DNA from: JAHBXL01 sp964409775
GTDB lineage: Bacteria; Planctomycetota; Phycisphaerae; Phycisphaerales; UBA1924
Direction of reading: 5' to 3'
Assembly: GCA_964409775.1 (NCBI GenBank)
Contig: CAYPEI010000021.1
Location: 1 to 64,000, forward strand
Length of the DNA: 64,000 bases
Of the stretch, positions 41,508 through 49,915 are shown piece by piece; position 1 is the stretch's first letter, and every line of letters begins with the position of its first letter. Position numbers and translations under genes: made by a program. The notes beneath the pieces were generated by a model. The model was not told where the DNA came from. It saw only the letters and a list, made by a program, of their open reading frames with translations, and made no database searches.

Positions 41508-42048
41508 CGCGCTGATCGCTGAGCGTGAGCACAGCCTGAAACTGGATCGATTCGCGGAAGCGGTGGCGGCGTGTCTGCACGCCGGCGGGAAGGTGCTGGC
41601 CTGCGGGAACGGCGGCTCGGCGTGCGACGCGATGCACTTCTGCGAAGAACTGACCGGGCGGTTTCGGAGAGAGCGGCCCGCGCTGGCGGCGATCGCGTGC
41701 ATCGACCCCGGGCACCTGACGTGCACGGCGAACGATTACGGCTTCGACCGCGTGTTCTCGCGCTGGGTCGAGGCGCTGGGGCGAAAGGGCGACGTTCTGG
41801 TGGTGCTTTCGACCAGCGGGAACTCTCCGAACATCGTGAACGCGATCGAGGAGGCGCGGGAGCGGGGACTAGTGACCGGCGCGCTGCTGGGCCGGGATGG
41901 CGGGCAGTGCCGGTCGCTGGCGGAGTTTGAGTGGATCGTGCCGGGTGAGCAGAGCGACCGGATCCAGGAACTGCACATGCTGCTGCTGCACGTGCTGGTG
42001 GAGTCGGTCGAGCGGCGGTTATTCCCGGCAAACTACGCCAATCAGTGA
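41449..42048 (+). CDS. gmhA: Sedoheptulose-7-phosphate isomerase (SIS domain)
   Basis: 199 residues. GmhA converts sedoheptulose 7-phosphate to glycero-manno-heptose 7-phosphate, the entry to heptose for the lipopolysaccharide core. SIS-domain motifs: ACGNGGSACDAMHFCEELTG, VVLSTSGNSPNIVNAIEEAR, and the C-terminal SDRIQELHMLLLHVLVESVE, whose E..H pair is catalytic in GmhA. Close paralogs such as DiaA lack part of this set. The start is GTG 41449, overlapping the sulfotransferase end by 59 bases, an unusually long overlap that the TAGACT promoter placement supports. The heptose kinase and adenylyltransferase genes are not in the window. Confidence 0.88.
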   Translation: MSKPLPASLGSLEQARAALDALIAEREHSLKLDRFAEAVAACLHAGGKVLACGNGGSACDAMHFCEELTGRFRRERPALAAIACIDPGHLTCTANDYGFDRVFSRWVEALGRKGDVLVVLSTSGNSPNIVNAIEEARERGLVTGALLGRDGGQCRSLAEFEWIVPGEQSDRIQELHMLLLHVLVESVERRLFPANYANQ

Positions 42049-42145
42049 CTGTTCGGGACGGCGCGGCATAGGTTCGCGGGAGCGGCTGCGCGTATCATCC
42101 ATGAGGCCTTGGCGTGTCACGACGTGCCGGGCCGGGAGGTTTGCC

Positions 42146-43591
42146 ATGCCGTATTACACGCAACTCGGCCTGATGCCCCGCAAGCGCCACGTGCAGTTCC
42201 GCCGCCCGGATGGCGCGCTGTACTCGGAAGAGGTGTTCGGCACCGAGGGGTTCGTCGGCCCGACGACGACGATGTATCACATCCACCCGCCGACGCAGGT
42301 GTACGGCTGGAAGCCGATGTACTCGACGAAGGTGGAGTATGTCGAGCCCGAGATCATGCGGATGCGGCACGTGAAGAGCGCGCCGATGAAGCCCAGGGGG
42401 GATTTCGTCACCGGACGCGTGGTGCTGTTCGGCAACTCGGATGTCGAGATGGCGGTGATCAACCCCGCGGAGCAGATGCCGTATCACTTCAAGAACGGGC
42501 AGGGGGACGAGTGCCACTTCATTCACTACGGCTCGGGCGTGTGTCACACGATGCTGGGGACGCTGAAGTTCGGGCCGCGGGATTACCTGGTGATCCCCAA
42601 GGGGGTGATCTACAAGTTGATCTGGGATGAGCGGAAGAACGGCGCGGATGGGAAGCCGGCGGACGGGGGCCCGCCGGTGGCGGATTGCCCGTATGGCAAA
42701 GTGCTGCTGATCGAGACGACGAACGCGAGCCACATCGGGCCGCCGCCGCGGTATGTGAGCAAGGCGACGGGGCAGTTTCTCGAGCATTCGCCGATGTGCG
42801 AGCGCGACCTGCGGCTGCCCGAGTTCCCGATGACGTGGGACGAGAAGGGGGACTTTGAGGTGCGGATCAAGGCGCGCGACTTGGTCCACAGTTATACATA
42901 CCACTACCACCCGCTCGACATCGTCGGCTGGGACGGGTGCTACTACCCGTTCATCTTCAATGCTGATGACTTCTCGCCGATTACGGGGAAACTGCACATG
43001 CCCCCGCCGATCCACCAGACCTTCGAGGCGCACAACTTCGTCATCTGCACATTCGCGCCGCGGCTGCTCGACTATCACCCGCAGTCGATCAAGGTCCCTT
43101 ACAACCACTCGAACCTCGACTCCGATGAGGTCCTCTACTACGTCGACGGCAACTTCGGCTCGCGCAAGGGCATCGAGATCGGCAGCCTGACGCTCCACCC
43201 GCAGGGCATTCCGCACGGCCCGCACCCCGGGACGATCGAGGCCTCGCTCGCGGCGACGCACACGCAGGAACTCGCCGTCATGTGCGACACGTTCCGGCCG
43301 CTCTTCCCGACCAAGGCCGCGATGGAGATGGACGACACCAAGTATCCGGCCTCCTGGCAAGGCGAGCACTTCCCCGGGCTGTCGACCGGCAAGATGCACC
43401 TGAACGGCGCGACCGTTCCGCCGACGCACGCCGCGGCGTTCCCGCACGAGGTTCACGCGGTGGAAGTGATCAAGGCGGGCGTGGCGCAGTCGATCCTTCC
43501 CGCGCCGGGCGGGACTGCCGGGAATGGGAGTGGAAACGGGTCGAGTGTTCCGGCGGTGAAGACGACGACGGCGAATGTGTGGGCGCCGTAG
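42146..43591 (+). CDS. hmgA: Homogentisate 1,2-dioxygenase
   Basis: 481 residues, Fe(II) cupin enzyme that opens the ring of homogentisate to maleylacetoacetate in tyrosine and phenylalanine catabolism. Typical segments: YYTQLGLMPRKRHVQFR, the iron-ligand region YHYHPLDIVGWDGCYYPF, PPIHQTFEAHNFVICTFAPR and the histidine cluster HPQGIPHGPHPGTIEAS. The C-terminal 35 residues are Gly/Ser/Asn-rich and outside the family. The open frame reaches back to 41897 inside gmhA; ATG 42146 with GGGAGG at 42134-42139 is the real start. A TATCAT hexamer at 42093-42098 could be its -10. The next pathway genes (maai, fah) are not here. Confidence 0.94.
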   Translation: MPYYTQLGLMPRKRHVQFRRPDGALYSEEVFGTEGFVGPTTTMYHIHPPTQVYGWKPMYSTKVEYVEPEIMRMRHVKSAPMKPRGDFVTGRVVLFGNSDVEMAVINPAEQMPYHFKNGQGDECHFIHYGSGVCHTMLGTLKFGPRDYLVIPKGVIYKLIWDERKNGADGKPADGGPPVADCPYGKVLLIETTNASHIGPPPRYVSKATGQFLEHSPMCERDLRLPEFPMTWDEKGDFEVRIKARDLVHSYTYHYHPLDIVGWDGCYYPFIFNADDFSPITGKLHMPPPIHQTFEAHNFVICTFAPRLLDYHPQSIKVPYNHSNLDSDEVLYYVDGNFGSRKGIEIGSLTLHPQGIPHGPHPGTIEASLAATHTQELAVMCDTFRPLFPTKAAMEMDDTKYPASWQGEHFPGLSTGKMHLNGATVPPTHAAAFPHEVHAVEVIKAGVAQSILPAPGGTAGNGSGNGSSVPAVKTTTANVWAP

Positions 43592-43598
43592 GCCCTGT

Positions 43599-45014
43599 TC
43601 ACGGACACCCCGCGAACCACGCGGCGAGGAAGGCGAAGATGTCGGGGACGGCGAGGGTGCCGTTGCCGTCGAAGTCGGCCGCGAAGTCCTCGGCGAACCA
43701 CGCGGCGAGGAACGCGAAGATGTCCGGGATATCGCGTGAGCCGTTGTGATCGAAGTCCGCGAGGCAGATGGTCACCGTCGGAACGGGCAGGCCTGGCACG
43801 GTGACGAAGTCGGGTTCGCCGGCAGCGCCGGGGCGGAAGAGATCGATACGAGCCTCGCCGGTGGTCGGGGGAATGGCCGTTCGGAACCGGAAGTTGTACT
43901 GCGTGCCCCAGCGCAGGGCGTTGGCGTTGGGATTGACCGCAAAGGTCTCGGTCGACCAGTACAGACGGTTTCCCGAGGTCGAGTTCACCCAGTCGGTTCC
44001 GTTGAAGTTGACGCTGTTGATGCCGTCGCCGGAGTGATAGGCGACATCGCGGAAACCGCGGCTGACGAGTGCGGTGCCGGTCGGGAGAGGCACCGAGAAG
44101 GCGCGGCCGGAGCGGTGCGAGTTCATGTTCCGCACGGCATACTCGTATTCCCAGACGCCGCCACCGACGCTGGTGGCCTTGGCCGCGATGATGAAGCGGG
44201 CGGTGAGGCCCTGCTCGGTGTAGTTGGCGTTCACCTGGGTGACGCCGGGGTCTGAGGCTCTCCAGGCGTTGATCGCGGGTTCCTGGCGGAAGACGGAGCC
44301 GGTGAGGACCGGGGTTGCGGTGGCGCTGGAAAAGGTGATCCGGCGATAACTCGCGTTGTTGAGGCCGTTGCCGGCCTGGGCATCATCGGCGGTGATGTAC
44401 TGCACTTCGGCGAAGTAGGTCGCTCCGGAGTTCTGCGCAGGGTCGATCTCGGTGGTCAGGACCTGGAGTCGCCGGTCGATGGTGGTGCTCCACGACGGAC
44501 TCGTGAACGGATAGGGGAAGACGCCGGTCGTCGCGTTGACCTCCCACTTGGGGCCCAGCAGCGAGCGGTCTCCATTCTGACTGGCGACGTAGGGATCGGA
44601 GCAGCCGACGCCGAGCACCTGGCCAAGGTGGCCGTTGCAGGCGCCGCAGATGCCGTTGTCGATGGTTCCGAAGGTGTGCTTGAGCCACGACTGGCCGAGT
44701 TGCTCGATGCGGCCGTCCTTGAGGCGGTAGATGGCCTGATGCACCAGCGGATGGGCGGGCGTGCTGACGTACCAGTCGGCATCCTGCGTGCCGATGTTGC
44801 AGGAGGTGGCGCCGAATGAGTAGGCGGTGATGCCGCCGAGGGGCGCGTAGCGCGAGGCGTTGGTGATGTCGCCGACGATCACGTCGGGGCCGGGCAGGGC
44901 CTGCGCGAGAGCGACTGTGGGGGATACCGCCAGCATGCCTGAGGCCGCGAGCATGATGGCGGAGATCGTCGTGGACCGGGATGGGGTGAGGTCAGAGCGG
45001 CTTGCAGGCTTCAT
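43599..45014 (-). CDS. Secreted protein with C-terminal paired dockerin-like (GC-type) motif
   Basis: 471 residues. A signal peptide (IMLAASGMLAVSPTVALAQA) is followed by about 380 residues of beta-rich extracellular sequence with no family I can name. It includes a cysteine-containing loop NGICGACNGHLGQVLGVGC and repeated aromatic strands. The last 55 residues hold two EF-hand-like repeats: LADFDHNGSRDIPDIFAFLA and ADFDGNGTLAVPDIFAFLAA, each followed by AWFA, ending GCP. The domain is known from Phycisphaerae as a GC-type dockerin anchor, and two more proteins in this window carry it. A GAGAGG site lies upstream of the ATG. The gene converges on hmgA with 7 bases between the stops. Confidence 0.83.
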   Translation of the reverse strand: MKPASRSDLTPSRSTTISAIMLAASGMLAVSPTVALAQALPGPDVIVGDITNASRYAPLGGITAYSFGATSCNIGTQDADWYVSTPAHPLVHQAIYRLKDGRIEQLGQSWLKHTFGTIDNGICGACNGHLGQVLGVGCSDPYVASQNGDRSLLGPKWEVNATTGVFPYPFTSPSWSTTIDRRLQVLTTEIDPAQNSGATYFAEVQYITADDAQAGNGLNNASYRRITFSSATATPVLTGSVFRQEPAINAWRASDPGVTQVNANYTEQGLTARFIIAAKATSVGGGVWEYEYAVRNMNSHRSGRAFSVPLPTGTALVSRGFRDVAYHSGDGINSVNFNGTDWVNSTSGNRLYWSTETFAVNPNANALRWGTQYNFRFRTAIPPTTGEARIDLFRPGAAGEPDFVTVPGLPVPTVTICLADFDHNGSRDIPDIFAFLAAWFAEDFAADFDGNGTLAVPDIFAFLAAWFAGCP

Positions 45015-45197
45015 TCGGAGGGTTCCTCTCGACGCAGTGACGGGGGATTCGGGAGGTCATTGCCGTCTATTGAGACTACATCACCTTGACGGGGCGTGCA
45101 ACACCGACGGCGGTTTCGGCGGCGGGAACTGCGGTTCCCCCACCTTGCCGGTACGGTCGCCGCGTGGTCATCGGGCCGGTGGCAAGGCGTCGTGCGC

Positions 45198-45203
45198 TAT
45201 GAT
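45198..45203 (+). promoter_or_regulatory. Putative -10 element of a leaderless miaB promoter
   Basis: TATGAT, six bases (CGTCGA), ATG 45210. No Shine-Dalgarno is visible. Confidence 0.5.
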
Positions 45204-45209
45204 CGTCGA

Positions 45210-46958
45210 ATGCCTGCTCGCTCCGTGTATCTCGAGACGTTTGGCTGCCAGATGAACGAGCTCGATTCCGAACTCGTCGCGGGGCAGTTGCGCTCGATGG
45301 GATACCGGTTTGTCCCTGAACCCGAGGCGGCGGATGTGATCCTGTACAACACGTGTTCGGTTCGCGAGCACGCGGAGCAGAAGGTGTGGTCGCGGCTGGG
45401 GCTGGACCGGCTTCGGAAGCAGCGCGAGCCGCACGTGGTGGTCGGTGTGCTGGGGTGCATGGCCGAGCGGGATGGCGAAGACCTGATCAAGCGGATGCCG
45501 GTGGTGGACATCCTCTGTGGTCCGGGAGAACTCGACAAACTGCCGGGGCTGCTGGACAACGCGGTTCGGACGCGGGGCTCGCTGTTGGCGGATGAGGGCG
45601 GGGAGGCGGTGACTTCGGCGCGGCAAGTGGCGCTGCAGGGCAGCACCTCGCGGCGGTCGGGGACGCTTGCCGCGGCGCAGGACACGCTGGAGATGCTGGA
45701 CCTGTCGCGTGTTGTGTCGCCCGGCGCGGAGCACAAAGGCTCGGCGTATGTGCGGATCACACGGGGTTGCAACAAGTTCTGCACGTACTGCGTGGTGCCG
45801 TTCACGCGCGGGGCGGAGGTGCACCGGCCGCCGGATCACATTGTTGATGAGTGCAAGCGGCTGGCCGATGCGGGGGTGATCGAAGTCACACTGCTCGGGC
45901 AGACGGTGAACCACTACCGGTTTGAGCACGGCGCGGCGGTGACGGTCGAGGGGATCGTGCAACCGCAGAAGGGCCGGAGTTATGCGGGGGGGCATCGCGC
46001 CGATCCGTTCCGCGGCGCGGGCGTGACGACGTTTGCGGATCTGCTGGCGCGGATCCACGGTGAGGTGCCGGCGATTCAGCGGCTGCGGTTCGTGACGAGT
46101 TATCCGCGTGACTTCGGGGATGATGTGCTGCAGGTCATCCGCGATCATCCGCGGATCTGCCGGTACCTGCACGTGCCGGCGCAGTCGGGCTCGAACAGCC
46201 AGTTGAAGGCGATGAACCGCGGGTACACGGTTGAGGAGTATCTGGAGTTCCTGGATCGGGCGCGGGCGTTCCTGCACCAGCCGGAGATCGGGCGGCCGCT
46301 GGCCGTCGCGGGGGACATCATCGTCGGGTTTCCGGGGGAGACAGATGAGGACTTCGAGGCGACGGCGAGGCTGCTGGAACGAGCGAGGTACAAGAACTGT
46401 TTCATCTTCAAGTACTCGCCGCGGCCGGGGACTGTGGCGTATGAGCGACTGCCCGATGATGTGTCCGAGGCGGTGAAGCGGCAGCGGAACAACGCACTGC
46501 TTGCGCTGCAGACGCGGATCAGCGCGGAGGTCGGCGCGGAGTACATCGGGATGCACCTCGATGTGTTCATCGAGGGGCTGTCCCGGCGGGAAGTGAAGCG
46601 GGCGGCGCGGGGGGGCGGACACGTGCGCGCGCATGCCAACGGGTACGGACACTCGAGCGCGGGGATCGCGCTGACGATCGGGGGGAGGCCGCTCGGTTCC
46701 AGCGAGGCGGTGCACGAGACGCCGACGGCGTGCGCAATGCCGCCGCTGTCGGAGGATGATGCTCCCGCGCCGAACACGGCGGGCGAGCCGGCGCGGGGCG
46801 TGCAGTTGTCGGCGCGGACGGATGGCGACCTGATTGTGCACATCGACCTTCCGGCGGAGCAGGCCGGGATGGCCGAGTCGCTGGTCGGACGGATCGCACG
46901 GTGCAGGATCACGGAGAGCCGGCAGTTGTCGCTGGTGGGCGAACTGATTCCCGTATGA
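45210..46958 (+). CDS. miaB: tRNA-2-methylthio-N6-isopentenyladenosine synthase MiaB
   Basis: 582 residues. MiaB adds a methylthio group to i6A37 of tRNAs using two [4Fe-4S] clusters. The first is held by Cys13 (TFGCQMNE), Cys49 (YNTCSVRE) and Cys83 (GCMAER), the radical-SAM cluster by CNKFCTYC within RITRGCNKFCTYCVVPF. The HVPAQSGSNSQLKAMNRGY motif and a C-terminal TRAM region follow. The protein is about 120 residues longer than usual because of insertions: a Ser/Arg stretch before the radical-SAM domain (about 155-180), a Gly/Arg stretch after the NHYRFE motif (about 245-275) and a spacer in the TRAM region. ATG 45210 is preferred; the longer frame upstream is not family-like. ligA follows within 8 bases. 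Confidence 0.93.
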   Translation: MPARSVYLETFGCQMNELDSELVAGQLRSMGYRFVPEPEAADVILYNTCSVREHAEQKVWSRLGLDRLRKQREPHVVVGVLGCMAERDGEDLIKRMPVVDILCGPGELDKLPGLLDNAVRTRGSLLADEGGEAVTSARQVALQGSTSRRSGTLAAAQDTLEMLDLSRVVSPGAEHKGSAYVRITRGCNKFCTYCVVPFTRGAEVHRPPDHIVDECKRLADAGVIEVTLLGQTVNHYRFEHGAAVTVEGIVQPQKGRSYAGGHRADPFRGAGVTTFADLLARIHGEVPAIQRLRFVTSYPRDFGDDVLQVIRDHPRICRYLHVPAQSGSNSQLKAMNRGYTVEEYLEFLDRARAFLHQPEIGRPLAVAGDIIVGFPGETDEDFEATARLLERARYKNCFIFKYSPRPGTVAYERLPDDVSEAVKRQRNNALLALQTRISAEVGAEYIGMHLDVFIEGLSRREVKRAARGGGHVRAHANGYGHSSAGIALTIGGRPLGSSEAVHETPTACAMPPLSEDDAPAPNTAGEPARGVQLSARTDGDLIVHIDLPAEQAGMAESLVGRIARCRITESRQLSLVGELIPV

Positions 46959-46959
46959 T
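46954..46959 (+). promoter_or_regulatory. Putative -10 element of a leaderless ligA promoter
   Basis: TATGAT overlaps the last codons of miaB and is followed by six bases (GTGAGC) and GTG 46966, which begins Met-Ser-Lys-Pro. This would let ligA be expressed apart from miaB. Confidence 0.5.
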
Positions 46960-46965
46960 GTGAGC

Positions 46966-49209
46966 GTGTCAAAGCCCTCTCCCGCCGCGCGCATTTCTGA
47001 ACTTCGCCAACTCCTCGAACGGGCGAACGTCGCGTACTACACGCACGCTGCGCCGATCATGTCGGATGTCGAGTTTGACCGGCTGCTCGAAGAACTCGCG
47101 CAACTCGAACGCGAGCACCCCGAGTTCGACGACCCGGACAGCCCGACCCATCGCGTCGGCGGGGAGCCGATCGAGGGCTTCAAGACCGTCAGGCACGCGG
47201 CGCCGATGCTGAGCATCGAGAACACGTACGGGCTTGGGCACGAGGATGGCCGCGGGCTGCTGGACTGGTACGAGCGTGTCCGCAACGGACTCGGAGAGTC
47301 GGATGGGCTGTTCGGCGGGGGCAAGGGGGGCATTCAACTGGTCGCCGATGCGAAGATCGACGGGCTGGCGATGTCGATCCGGTATGAGAGCGGCCGGATG
47401 GCGCAGGCGGTGACGCGTGGAGACGGCACGCAGGGGGACGATGTCACGGCGAACGTGCGGACGATTCGCTCGCTCCCGCTGAGACTCGACGGCAAGGGCG
47501 TTCCGGAGGTGCTGGAGATCCGCGGCGAGGTGTACTTCCCGCTCAAGGAGTTCGAGCGGGTGAACAGGGAGCGGGAGGCCGCTGGGGATGATCTGTTCCT
47601 GAACCCTCGGAACGCCGCGGCGGGGACGCTGAAGCAACTGGACCCGAAGATCACGGCGGCGCGGCGGCTGGGGTTTGTGGCGCACGGGAAGGGCGAGATC
47701 AGCGGGAGCGGCGCGGGGAAGTTCGCGGCCTCGCACTCAGAGTTTCTGGAGAAACTCAAGGCGCTGGGTGTGCCGGTCAATCCGCCGCTGGCGCACACGC
47801 CAGACATTGAGAAGGTGATCGCGGCGATCAAGAAGTTCGATGAGGTGCGGCACCACCAGCAGTATGCGACGGACGGGGTGGTGGTGCGGGTCGACTCGTT
47901 CGCGCAGCAAGAGGCGCTCGGGTTTACGTCGAAGGTGCCGCGGGCGTTCATCGCGTACAAGTTTCCGGCCGAGCGCAAGACCACGGTGCTGAAGCAGGTG
48001 GACTATCAGGTCGGGAAGACGGGGAAGATCACGCCGCGGGCGGTGATGGAGCCGGTGCTGCTTGCGGGGACGGTGGTGCAGCACGCGACCCTGCACAACT
48101 TCGGGCGGATACTGGATGCGTCGACGGATCCGGACAACCCGACAGCGCCGCGGACGGATATCCGGATCGGCGACACGGTGTACGTCGAGAAGGCTGGCGA
48201 GATCATTCCGTATGTTGCGGGGGTGGCGGTCGGGAAGGGCCGCGGCAAGCACCGGATCGTGCCTCCGGCGCACTGCCCGGAGTGCAAGGGTCCGGTGGAG
48301 ATCGAGCCGCCGGAGGCGAACGACGACCCGAAGTTGGAGACGGCGCGACGGTGCGTGAACCCGGAGTGCCCTGCGCAGATCCGTGAACGGATCATCTGGT
48401 TCGCGGGGCGGCGGCAGATGGATATCGAGGGATTGGGCGAGAAGACGGTCGATCAGATCATTTCGGCGGGGAACATCCCGCTACATTCATTCTCCGACGT
48501 GTTTCACCTGCACGAGCATCGTGACAAACTCCTCGCGCTCGAGCGCATGGGAGAGAAGAAGGTGGACAACCTGCTCGCCGGGATCGAGGCGGCCAAGGGT
48601 CGCGGGCTTGCGAGGGTGCTGGCGGGGATGGGCATCCGTCATGTCGGCGACTCGACGGCGAAGGGGCTGGCCCGGCAGTTTGCGGATATCGATGCGCTGC
48701 TTGGGGCGGAGGAGTGGCAACTGCGGCCGAAGGATGCGGCGGGGAACAAGGCGGAGCGCGAGAAGCATGGCTTGCCGAGCGATCCCAAGGACCTGCCGGA
48801 GACCGGGCTGGGCAAACTCACGGCGCCGGTGGTTCACGACTACCTGCACAGCAAGGTGGCGCGGCACACGTTCGCGGAACTGCGGAAGGCGGGGGTGGAC
48901 CTGACGAGCCATGAGTACGCGGCTGCGCAGGCGCGGGCGGCCGCGATGAAGAGGGGTGGGGGTGCGGACAATCCCTTTGCGGGCAAGACGATCGTGATCA
49001 CCGGCACGCTGGAGAACTTTGAGCGCGAGGACCTGAAGACGAGGCTGGAGGGCTTTGGCGCGAAGGTGTCGGGCTCGGTGTCCAAGAACACGGACTTTGT
49101 GATCGTGGGCGAGAGCGCGGGGAGCAAACTGGCGAAGGCCAAGGAGTTGGGCATCGAGACGTGGGACGAATCGAGGCTATTGAAGGCCCTGGAGAAGGCC
49201 GATGCATGA
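46966..49209 (+). CDS. ligA: NAD-dependent DNA ligase LigA
   Basis: 747 residues. It seals nicks in replication and repair with NAD as cofactor. Domain Ia (YYTHAAPIMSDVEFDRLL), the adenylated lysine Lys130 in ADAKIDGLAMS, the OB fold, the zinc finger (CPECKGPVEI and CVNPECPAQIRERI), the HhH region and a C-terminal BRCT domain (GKTIVITGTLENFEREDLKT) are all present in order. It is longer than E. coli LigA (671), mainly because of an insertion of about 40 residues before the BRCT domain (around EREKHGLPSDPKDLPETG). Two GTG codons are possible (46960 and 46966); the second is used because of the TATGAT spacing. It directly follows miaB. Confidence 0.95.
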   Translation: MSKPSPAARISELRQLLERANVAYYTHAAPIMSDVEFDRLLEELAQLEREHPEFDDPDSPTHRVGGEPIEGFKTVRHAAPMLSIENTYGLGHEDGRGLLDWYERVRNGLGESDGLFGGGKGGIQLVADAKIDGLAMSIRYESGRMAQAVTRGDGTQGDDVTANVRTIRSLPLRLDGKGVPEVLEIRGEVYFPLKEFERVNREREAAGDDLFLNPRNAAAGTLKQLDPKITAARRLGFVAHGKGEISGSGAGKFAASHSEFLEKLKALGVPVNPPLAHTPDIEKVIAAIKKFDEVRHHQQYATDGVVVRVDSFAQQEALGFTSKVPRAFIAYKFPAERKTTVLKQVDYQVGKTGKITPRAVMEPVLLAGTVVQHATLHNFGRILDASTDPDNPTAPRTDIRIGDTVYVEKAGEIIPYVAGVAVGKGRGKHRIVPPAHCPECKGPVEIEPPEANDDPKLETARRCVNPECPAQIRERIIWFAGRRQMDIEGLGEKTVDQIISAGNIPLHSFSDVFHLHEHRDKLLALERMGEKKVDNLLAGIEAAKGRGLARVLAGMGIRHVGDSTAKGLARQFADIDALLGAEEWQLRPKDAAGNKAEREKHGLPSDPKDLPETGLGKLTAPVVHDYLHSKVARHTFAELRKAGVDLTSHEYAAAQARAAAMKRGGGADNPFAGKTIVITGTLENFEREDLKTRLEGFGAKVSGSVSKNTDFVIVGESAGSKLAKAKELGIETWDESRLLKALEKADA

Positions 49210-49273
49210 GTTCGCCATCACCGGGATGGGTCTGAAAAGACTCCGGGAGTCTGATAACCGCACCGACGACGAC

Positions 49274-49807
49274 ATGCAGAACGTCGAATACAAAGCCGAA
49301 CTGCGTGATGCCGAACTGGCCAGGACGATCTGCGGCGCGATCGGCGCCGGGTGGGTGGCGACATTCAAGCAGGTCGACACGTATTACCGCGTGCCGGATG
49401 CACGCCTCAAGAAACGCGAGACCGAGGGGCATCCGACAGAGTGGGTGTTCTATCAGCGGGCATCGCGGGCGAGGCCGAAACTCAGCACGTTCACGATCTA
49501 CCCCGAGTCGATGGCGAAGGAGCGCTTCGGCTCGACGCCGCTGCCGGTGTGGTGCGTTGTGAAGAAGTCGCGTTCGCTGTACCTCAGCCGGGAGGGCGTG
49601 CGGATTCACATCGACCACGTGGAAGGGCTGGGCTGGTTCATCGAGTTCGAGGCCCTGATCTGTCCGGAGCGGAATCTTGCCCGCTGCCACGAGGCGGTGG
49701 ATGGCCTCCGGCGGGCCCTGGCTCCCGCGATGGGCGAGCCGATCGCGTGCGGCTATGCCGACCTGATCGCGGCGGAAATCGCCGAGGGCACGGCCGACTC
49801 GGCGTGA
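49274..49807 (+). CDS. CYTH-domain protein (triphosphate tunnel family / class IV adenylate cyclase-like)
   Basis: 177 residues. The N-terminal QNVEYKAELRD is the E.E.K-type signature of the CYTH fold, with a VDTYYRVPDARLKKRE strand, YQRASRARPKLS and a closing HIDHVEGLGWFIEFE typical of CyaB-like proteins. CYTH proteins bind a triphosphate in a beta-tunnel; members include class IV adenylate cyclases, thiamine triphosphatases and tripolyphosphatases, so the substrate is open. ATG 49202 is in frame and overlaps ligA by 8 bases; I use ATG 49274 because family members begin directly at this motif. No Shine-Dalgarno is visible for either. Confidence 0.78.
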   Translation: MQNVEYKAELRDAELARTICGAIGAGWVATFKQVDTYYRVPDARLKKRETEGHPTEWVFYQRASRARPKLSTFTIYPESMAKERFGSTPLPVWCVVKKSRSLYLSREGVRIHIDHVEGLGWFIEFEALICPERNLARCHEAVDGLRRALAPAMGEPIACGYADLIAAEIAEGTADSA

Positions 49808-49851
49808 GTGCCGCAGCCTTCGCGGGTTGGGGGGCTTGCCACGGGGCGGGT

Positions 49852-49879
49852 TTGACGGCTCGGGCGGAACCACTATCCT
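49852..49879 (+). promoter_or_regulatory. Putative sigma70-type promoter of top6B
   Basis: TTGACG (49852-49857), 16-base spacer, TATCCT (49874-49879). The downstream leader contains AAGGAGG six bases before GTG 49916. It is the best -35/-10 pair in the window. Confidence 0.6.
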
Positions 49880-49915
49880 GTCTGCGGTCTGCAACGCCAG
49901 CCAAGGAGGGCCCGC

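Noticed and set aside
45168..46994. 608-codon open frame opposite miaB
   Set aside because: Shadow of miaB; rich in Arg/Pro/His, no recognisable domain.
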